The translations under genes and the position numbers were made by a program. From Luzula sylvatica (taxonomy: Eukaryota > Streptophyta > Magnoliopsida > Poales > Juncaceae), in contig OX326958.1 in assembly GCA_946800325.1 (NCBI GenBank), forward strand, positions 23,149,914 through 23,213,913: a stretch of 64,000 nucleotides of DNA. Direction: 5' to 3'. The notes beneath the pieces were generated by a model. That model did not search any database and was not told the origin of the DNA. It saw nothing but the letters and a program-made list of their open reading frames with translations. Shown here piece by piece: positions 59,501 through 64,000 of the stretch (within the stretch, counting starts at the first letter, position 1; every line of letters begins with the position of its first letter).

Positions 59501-60430
59501 AACATTTCCTAAATCTCCTGTCTTGAAATTTAAGAACTTATCTCTCTGCGAGGTTGAGTGGAAGGATGCACCCGAGTCCAAAACCCAGGACTCGACGGGG
59601 TTGTCGACGCATAAAACGAGAGCGTCGTCTCTGTCTTGCTCGGTGACAACATTTGCAGAACTCGATTCCACCTTCTCCTTTCTCGGGGCTTTGCAGTCCC
59701 GCTTCATGTGACCTTTCTTGCCACAATTCCAGCACTCCAGCTCGCCATGTGGTCTTGACTTGCTACGCCCTCTCGACTTGGCTCGTCCGCGGTTGTTGCT
59801 CTTCTGACCTTCACGGCTTTGCTTCTGACTCTCCAAATTCAACGCCGAACCCGAGGAACCCGAGGCTTTGCTTCGCTCCTTTCGCCGAATGTCGTCATTC
59901 AGGATGCGGTCCCGCACTTCCTCAAAAGTCAAATCCTCCTTGACGCCGATAACGTCTACCGTCGTCGTCCAGCTCTCCGGGAGAGATGATAGTAGCATGA
60001 GTGCCTTCATCTCATCACCAATGTTAAATTTGAAAGAGTCTAATTGGTTTGAAATAACCTGAAAAGAATTTAGATGCTCCGCAACAGATCCGCCCTCCGT
60101 CATTCGCAGATTGAAAAGTCGGCGCACCAGGTGCAGCTTGTTTAGCGAAGATGGTTTCTCGTACATGTTGGACAGCGCCTTCATGACCCCGAAAGCCGTC
60201 GTCTCCTTCGCTACGTTGAACGCCACGTTCTTGGCTAGCGATAGTTGGATATAGCTTAGCGCCTTGCGGTTCATCTTCTTCCACTTGCATTCGTCCGTGA
60301 TACTTTCAGGCCTTGTCTCGAATAGCGCCTCTTCTAGGTCTTTTTGGCATAGCAACGCTTCTACTTGCATCTTCCAATAACCGAAGTCTCGCCCATCGAA
60401 CCGGCATACCGAAACCTTGTTCTCGTCCAT
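56564..60430 (-). CDS. Copia gag-pol polyprotein, 1,288 aa, uninterrupted
   Basis: A single frame encodes all Ty1-copia domains in order. Gag of the UBN2 type spans about 1-190. A zinc knuckle follows at 233-246 (CWNCGKKGHMKRDC). The aspartic protease has LDSGAS at 284-289. The integrase has an HHCC zinc region at 412-446 (HNQLGH...CENC) and a DDE core D474 (HTDVWG), D537 (SDNGGEY), E573 (VAERMN). Reverse transcriptase has KWVYRVK and the catalytic YVDD of LLLYVDDMLIAG near 990. RNase H comes near the C-terminus (STTEAEYVAISEAGKE). Gene order integrase before reverse transcriptase defines Copia. The domain set resembles the Tork/Tnt1 group. No stop or frameshift is present, so the protein may still be active. 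Confidence 0.95.
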   Translation of the reverse strand: MDENKVSVCRFDGRDFGYWKMQVEALLCQKDLEEALFETRPESITDECKWKKMNRKALSYIQLSLAKNVAFNVAKETTAFGVMKALSNMYEKPSSLNKLHLVRRLFNLRMTEGGSVAEHLNSFQVISNQLDSFKFNIGDEMKALMLLSSLPESWTTTVDVIGVKEDLTFEEVRDRILNDDIRRKERSKASGSSGSALNLESQKQSREGQKSNNRGRAKSRGRSKSRPHGELECWNCGKKGHMKRDCKAPRKEKVESSSANVVTEQDRDDALVLCVDNPVESWVLDSGASFHSTSQRDKFLNFKTGDLGNVHLADGKPLSVSGIGDVQIKSSNGFRWILRGVRYIPGLKKNLISVGQMDSEGYKTVFGNGSWKIVRGAMVIARGTKTGTLYLTYNRADCLAFSGAATDPMLWHNQLGHMSHEGMQVLISKGLLPKVKSVQTDFCENCVLGKQRRVSFSKAGRELKMGKLDLVHTDVWGPAPVQSIGGSRYYVTFIDDSTRKVWIYFIKHKSDVFNVFKRWKIEVETETGLKLKCLKSDNGGEYDGAEFRGFCAEQGIKQIRTVPNRPQQNGVAERMNRTLNERARAMRLHAGLPKMFWADAVSTAAYLINRTPMKSLNLELPEEKWRGKKISLGHLRIFGSISYVHIDAEKRDKLDAKAQRCVFIGYGSNYFGYRFWIEEGRKIIRSRDATFNEGELYKNRFGSGGESKSEESVHQITSNDESCEPEEDEFSVQDVTENGDEDVPEIAQDESPETPILRRSSRRIKPTNREAGEPEGYREAVHGGDSVKWERAMKEEIESLRKNNTWEMTRLPDGKKALQNKWVYRVKDESDGSKRYKARLVVKGFLQKKGIDYTEVFSPVVKLTTIRTVLSIVAAEDLHLEQMDVKTAFLHGDLEEDIYMVQPEGFEIPGKEDLVCRLKKSLYGLKQAPRQWYKKFDKFMCDRGFRRGDTDHCCYYKSSGETYIILLLYVDDMLIAGANMKEIDKLKRELSRGFEMKDLGEASQILGMRITRDRSKGTLTMSQEKYIKKVLERFRVDDAKPRSTPLGAHFKLSKAQSQKTTEEKKRMENVPYSSAVGSLMYAMVCTRPDISHAVGVVSRFMANPGIEHWEAIKWLLRYLKGTASMALCYKKGGTSLQGFVDADLGGDVDSRKSTSGYVFTMGGTAVSWMSRLQKCVSLSTTEAEYVAISEAGKEMVWLLTFLKETGKAQGCKTLYTDSQSALCLAKNPVFHSRTKHIQLKYHYIRELMIDGVLSLEKIQGAKNAADMLTKEVPTDKLRLCVASVGLVT

Positions 60431-60460
60431 CTCTCGTCTGCTCGAACCTTAACCTTTGCC

Positions 60461-60469
60461 CTGATACCA
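60461..60469 (-). other. Copia primer-binding site
   Basis: TGGTATCAG on the minus strand matches the 3' end of initiator Met tRNA and lies 2 nt inside the 5' LTR, between it and the gag-pol start. Confidence 0.85.
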
Positions 60470-61013
60470 CTTGTTAGGATCGTTGCCGCAAACACACACA
60501 CAAGAACAACATACACGGACACAAGTATTTTTACGTGGAAACCCCGAAGGGAAAAAACCACGGCCGCCGGCACTCAAACTTATTTTACTATACTGGAGAA
60601 AGAGAGAATACAATTGTTTGTGCTTTGTTGGAATGAATAATGTTGGTTCAAATTTCCTAGGGTTTGATTATCTCAAAATATTGTCGATCCACTAATCTAT
60701 TTACGGGAGTGATATTTATAGAGATAGAAGATGTAACTCACAAAAAGATCAAAAGAAGAATCAAGACATCGGAAGTCAAGACTATGAAGAAACGATGGCA
60801 CGAAAGCGCATGATCAAGATGTCGAAGAATCGCGAAGATATACATATATCAAGACATCGAAGATTCCGCAAGTTGGGGTATCACACAAATCACCAAAACA
60901 ATTTATAGGTATCCCTAAACTTGTTTATGAATTATTAAGCTCAAAATTAATCAAATAAATATATTCGAAATTCATCAAAATGATGAAATAATAAATCAGG
61001 CTGATAGTAGGAT

Positions 61014-61590
61014 GTCCGTTATAACGGAACTCATTGTCCGTTACAACGGACATGCTCGTCCTATTCAAGATTGGAAAACACAGTATAGTCCGTTACAACG
61101 GATCAACCAGTCCGTTGTAACGGACACCACCAAAGCGTTGTAACGGAAGAATGTACGTTATAACGCTAATTAAATCCAAACTTGAAGGATGTCACAGAAC
61201 TATGTCCGTTACAACGGACATATCTGTCCGTTACAACGGACATATCTGTCCGTTATAACGGACATTGAACTCACTTCAGTATAACACTTTCCTCTGCATG
61301 TCCGTTGTAACGGATTAACCAATCCGTTACAACGGAAAACCACAGAACGTTGTAACGGAGTATTCTCCGTTGTAACGAAAATTAAAATCAATCTGAAGTG
61401 AAGTCTCAGTATGATGTCCGTGGTAACGGACATGTCAGTTCGTTGCAACGAACTTCCTAACACAGACTTCCGTTGTAACGGACATGTGTTCCGTTGTAAC
61501 GGACTGTGTTATAATTCGAATATAACAGCCGTAACGGCTAGTTTGACTTATGGTCCGTTACAACGGACTTTCAGTCCGTTGTAACGGACT
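61014..61590. promoter_or_regulatory. Second type A palindrome array (~20 sites)
   Basis: Thirteen perfect TCCGTTNNAACGGA sites and about seven damaged ones lie in the same order and spacing as in the 44,561-45,112 array. Between the copies the two centre bases often differ (GT, AT, AC) while the arms stay the same. Three perfect sites in a row, spaced CATATC, lie near 61,203-61,262. Confidence 0.75.
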
Positions 61591-61629
61591 ATGCAGAAAA
61601 AGCATATTAAGGGAAGGGTCTATGTGTTC

Positions 61630-61637
61630 TATAAATA
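61630..61637 (+). promoter_or_regulatory. LTR TATA box (TATAAATA)
   Basis: Same position and context as in the sister LTR, about 40 bp after the last palindrome. Confidence 0.7.
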
Positions 61638-62406
61638 GAACTCTTCCCTCATTCTCTCTCATCATCTCAACTAATATATTTTCCCAATCAAAAGAGAGAA
61701 TCCTAGCTTTAAATCTTGAGCTTAATCATCTAAACATTCTTAGAGATTATTAGATCCAATTTCAAATCCACTACTAAACGATTCCCAACTTGCGTGACCG
61801 ATCACGACTAGTTCGTTAGTAGTACAATTGTAATAGGCTAGTTACCATTTGTAAAGCCCGCCATTGATCGATCATTTCGTGTAAATCGATCAAGGCAAAA
61901 CCTTGTAATTGCTTGAGTTGGATATTCAATCGAAAGCCGAAAAGGCGCAAGGGCATCCCGGAGACGTAGGTACTTGCAATCAATCGAGTCGGTCGATTGA
62001 GCAAGTAGCCGGTGAGTTAAAGCTACAAAGCAACCACCCACCGAACTCCGTAAACAAATATCGCGTGTTATTTGTTTCGGTATTGTATTTCTTTCTCTAA
62101 TTTATTTACACTTCCGCACCAAATTGTAATTGTATCCATTACCGCGAAAATTAGACCGTAGGACTTCCTATTCACCTCCCCTCTATGTCTAAATTAAACA
62201 ACAAATAAAACTCTAGCCTAGCCCTCTATTTATAGCTAAACTCCTACCCAATACAAGGAAATAATACAAGGAAATAATCATTGCCTTAATTACCATTCAA
62301 TCATGGCAATATCAATATATGGAGAGTTTTCCTATTTCTTCAAGGTTTCATTTTTTCCATTTCCTAATCTTCAGGTTTCCAAAAGTCTCCATACCATAAC
62401 ACTTTA

Positions 62407-63668
62407 TACGTAACTTGTGATGGAAAGAGAGTACATGTCAATAACATCGTTGCCACTCATTCATTATGAGAAATGATATTATAGGGCCCTTGATAAAGTA
62501 GAATTATGAATGGATCTAATATAACTGAAGTGCAGTTATATATTTATAATTTACTTAATAGAGATCAAGAAATTATTATAATACAAAGATGACACATCCC
62601 TACTTTGTATATTAATCGCAATATCATAAAGGCAAGGAATGGACACAATCAATATCACTAGGATTACGTTTCGTAAAAAGATTACTAAACATCTAAGTTA
62701 TTTGGGTAACCGTAATGTATAGCTAGAATACCGCTTACGGTTTGTGGAATAAAATGTTTTATTCCATTGCCAACATAACATAGATCCTCTATATAGGTCA
62801 CACCAATTGAACGGGAAACAACAAATATATTATATATATTTGCTATGTATAAAGATTTCGTGTTGTATGAAATACATATACAAATAGAAAATATGTAAAA
62901 TATTATGTCATACGAGATGACTACCTAGCATGGAAATAAATTCAATGGAATGTGCATATTATGAGAATAATATATGTAGCACATATCATAATTTGTTTCA
63001 AGGCCAAGCCCATAACAAATTGAGAAGTCCAAATAAACATGGATCATGACCATAAATTCGAGACAGATTTTGAGGCATGTTTGAACAGATATTTGAAATA
63101 GCGAAACTTCACCATTATGTACAAATGACCTATGTAAATTATAGCCATTTGAATGTAGTTTTTAATGGAGAAGATTTCAAGTCATTTGGAATTTTCTAGA
63201 AGAAGTTATGACAGAAACAATGACCAATGGTCAGAAGTTAATGTGCTGCTTCGAATTTTGTGCATGCCTTAATTACGAATTTTGAAAGGGTTTTGACCTA
63301 ATTTTTAGGGACTATAAATATGAGACATGGCTAAGCATTTTATAATAAGAGTTTTTCTCTCTATAGTCAGTCTCTCTCTTTCTCTTGAAGTGTTTGTTGA
63401 AACGTTGATTGATTAAGCAATAACGGGCGACGGAGTTAGGTGCGGACAAGAGGACGCTAGCACGGACTCGACGCCGTTCTTGTTTCGGATTCAAGGGTGA
63501 ACCCAAGAGGACCAGACCTATGTTAAAGATCTTTGGTATTGTATTCTAATCCTTCTTGTAGGATAAATAAAATAAATTAGAGTAGAAAATTAGCTTAAGT
63601 AAGACGATTCCCGACTTTGTTGGAATAAATTTTTAATATTTACTCTGACGAACGTCATGAAATCCTTC
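62407..63668 (-). repeat. Right arm (L-inverse), second part
   Basis: It continues the reverse complement of the 54,086-55,440 arm after the Copia element. Within it, minus-strand codons at 63,506-63,312 share GSPLNPKQERRRVRAS with the left arm; a 9-bp difference between the arms keeps the frame. Confidence 0.85.
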
Positions 63669-64000
63669 AGTTTCATCTATTAGGTATGTTCAATATATGA
63701 AGTTTTTCATATATTCGTGTTATCAAATGATAATCTTTTATCATTGTTTGCAGAAATGAAACGTACTTTTAATCAACACGACATTCTTATTATGTATATT
63801 TGTGTTCCTGCAAATATCCAAGATATGTGAACATTTTAGAGTTCAATATTTATTTTCACTTAAAGTTCTGATGTTCATGACCAAGCGCATCTTCTTGAAC
63901 ACTTCTAAATGTAAATATAAAAGCTCAGGGAACAAGATGTAAATAACATCCAATTCATAAATATAACAAATAAAAATTATCCACATATGATAGCTTTTAG
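63669..64000 (-). repeat. Segment X-inverse, runs off the window
   Basis: Reverse complement of 55,611-55,943, from CAGTTTCATCTATTAGG to GATAGCTTTTAG. It continues to the last base of the window, so its far edge is unknown. Confidence 0.8.

Larger units (their letters stand above)
60641..62203 (+). mobile_element. Solo LTR, 1,563 bp, sister of the 44,189 copy
   Basis: It starts TGTTGGTTCAAATTTCCTA like the 44,189 copy and ends AAACAACA. The exact 5-bp duplication AATAA flanks it (60,636-60,640 and 62,204-62,208). Shared blocks include CGAAGATTCCGCAAGTTGGG, ATAGGTATCCCTAAACTTG, the palindrome array, TATAAATA (61,630-61,637), ACGATTCCCAACTTGCGTGA and CCCGGAGACGTAGGTACTTG. There is no internal region. 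Confidence 0.93.
56096..62401 (-). mobile_element. Intact Ty1-copia retrotransposon with nested solo LTR
   Basis: It is flanked by the exact 5-bp duplication CTTTA (56,091-56,095 and 62,402-62,406). On the minus strand: 5' LTR at 62,401-60,472 (split by a 1,563-bp insertion), primer-binding site TGGTATCAG (complement of initiator Met tRNA, 60,469-60,461), one gag-pol frame (60,430-56,564), polypurine tract CAAGTGGGAGAT (56,490-56,479) and 3' LTR at 56,478-56,096. LTRs begin and end TGTTA...TAACA. They differ by about four substitutions plus one replaced segment, so the insertion is young. It landed in the right arm of the inverted repeat. Confidence 0.95.
60472..62401 (-). repeat. Copia 5' LTR, split by solo LTR
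   Basis: The LTR sequence runs 60,472-60,640 and resumes at 62,204-62,401; the intervening 1,563 bp are a later insertion. It keeps the block CCACGGCCGCCGGCA that the 3' LTR has lost. Because the U3/R promoter region is split, transcription of this copy is probably impaired. Confidence 0.9.

Noticed and set aside
57162..60290. Several 60-130 codon frames opposite or overlapping gag-pol
   Set aside because: They are shadows of the 1,288-codon Copia frame.

Overview
The window is nuclear DNA of a flowering plant, most likely a eudicot. It is AT-rich, its genes are split by GT-AG introns, it carries plant-only families (a cytokinin-receptor kinase of the AHK2 type, a CASP-like membrane protein, a P-type PPR protein, a thylakoid-lumen DEG5-type protease), and it is full of plant transposons. 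The species cannot be named from the sequence.

Layout. 1-2,461: AT-rich DNA with a Helitron 3' end at 956-984. 2,462-15,294: a 12.8-kb satellite of about 124-bp monomers, mostly alternating in two types (dimer about 248 bp), with longer-range duplications of about 2.9 kb and one 115-bp foreign insert. 15,295-16,000: an LTR-like remnant. 16,515-17,572 (-): a three-exon CASP-like gene. 18,819-24,397 (-): a 15-exon hybrid histidine kinase whose exons join in frame to 1,173 aa. 25,178-37,780: transposons in and around each other: three related long-TIR elements, a 1-kb probable solo LTR, a tandem array of 245-bp units, a 1.3-kb TIR element, two hAT-type MITEs and a dead L1 LINE. 38,051-40,762 (+): an intact intronless PPR gene. 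41,107-42,680 (-): a six-exon DEG5-like gene, tail to tail with the PPR gene. 44,189-45,724: a solo LTR with a perfect 5-bp target duplication. 46,853-47,342: another hAT MITE. 50,284-50,667 (+): a small gene of unknown function with a clear TATA box. 52,440-54,107: CACTA-like and LINE debris. 54,086-64,000: a large interrupted inverted repeat, one arm of which holds an intact Ty1-copia element (56,096-62,401, minus strand) whose 5' LTR is itself split by a second solo LTR (60,641-62,203).

Most unusual signal. Three LTRs carry dense arrays of short palindromes just upstream of their TATA box. Two sister LTRs use the arms TCCGTT/AACGGA (about 18-20 sites each, 12-13 of them perfect). The third uses the same outer arms but the inner core TC..GA (TCCGTC/GACGGA). 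The paired arrangement with a short spacer resembling yMAACyAr is kept between the two types. The first core contains AACGG, the core of plant MYB/MSA sites; the second contains TGACG, the core of TGA-bZIP (as-1) sites. This looks like one enhancer architecture in which every site was changed together. The functional reading is inference.

The host genes are separate plant housekeeping or signalling genes and do not form a cluster: cytokinin perception (kinase), organelle RNA processing (PPR), thylakoid protein quality control (DEG5) and membrane-domain scaffolding (CASP-like).
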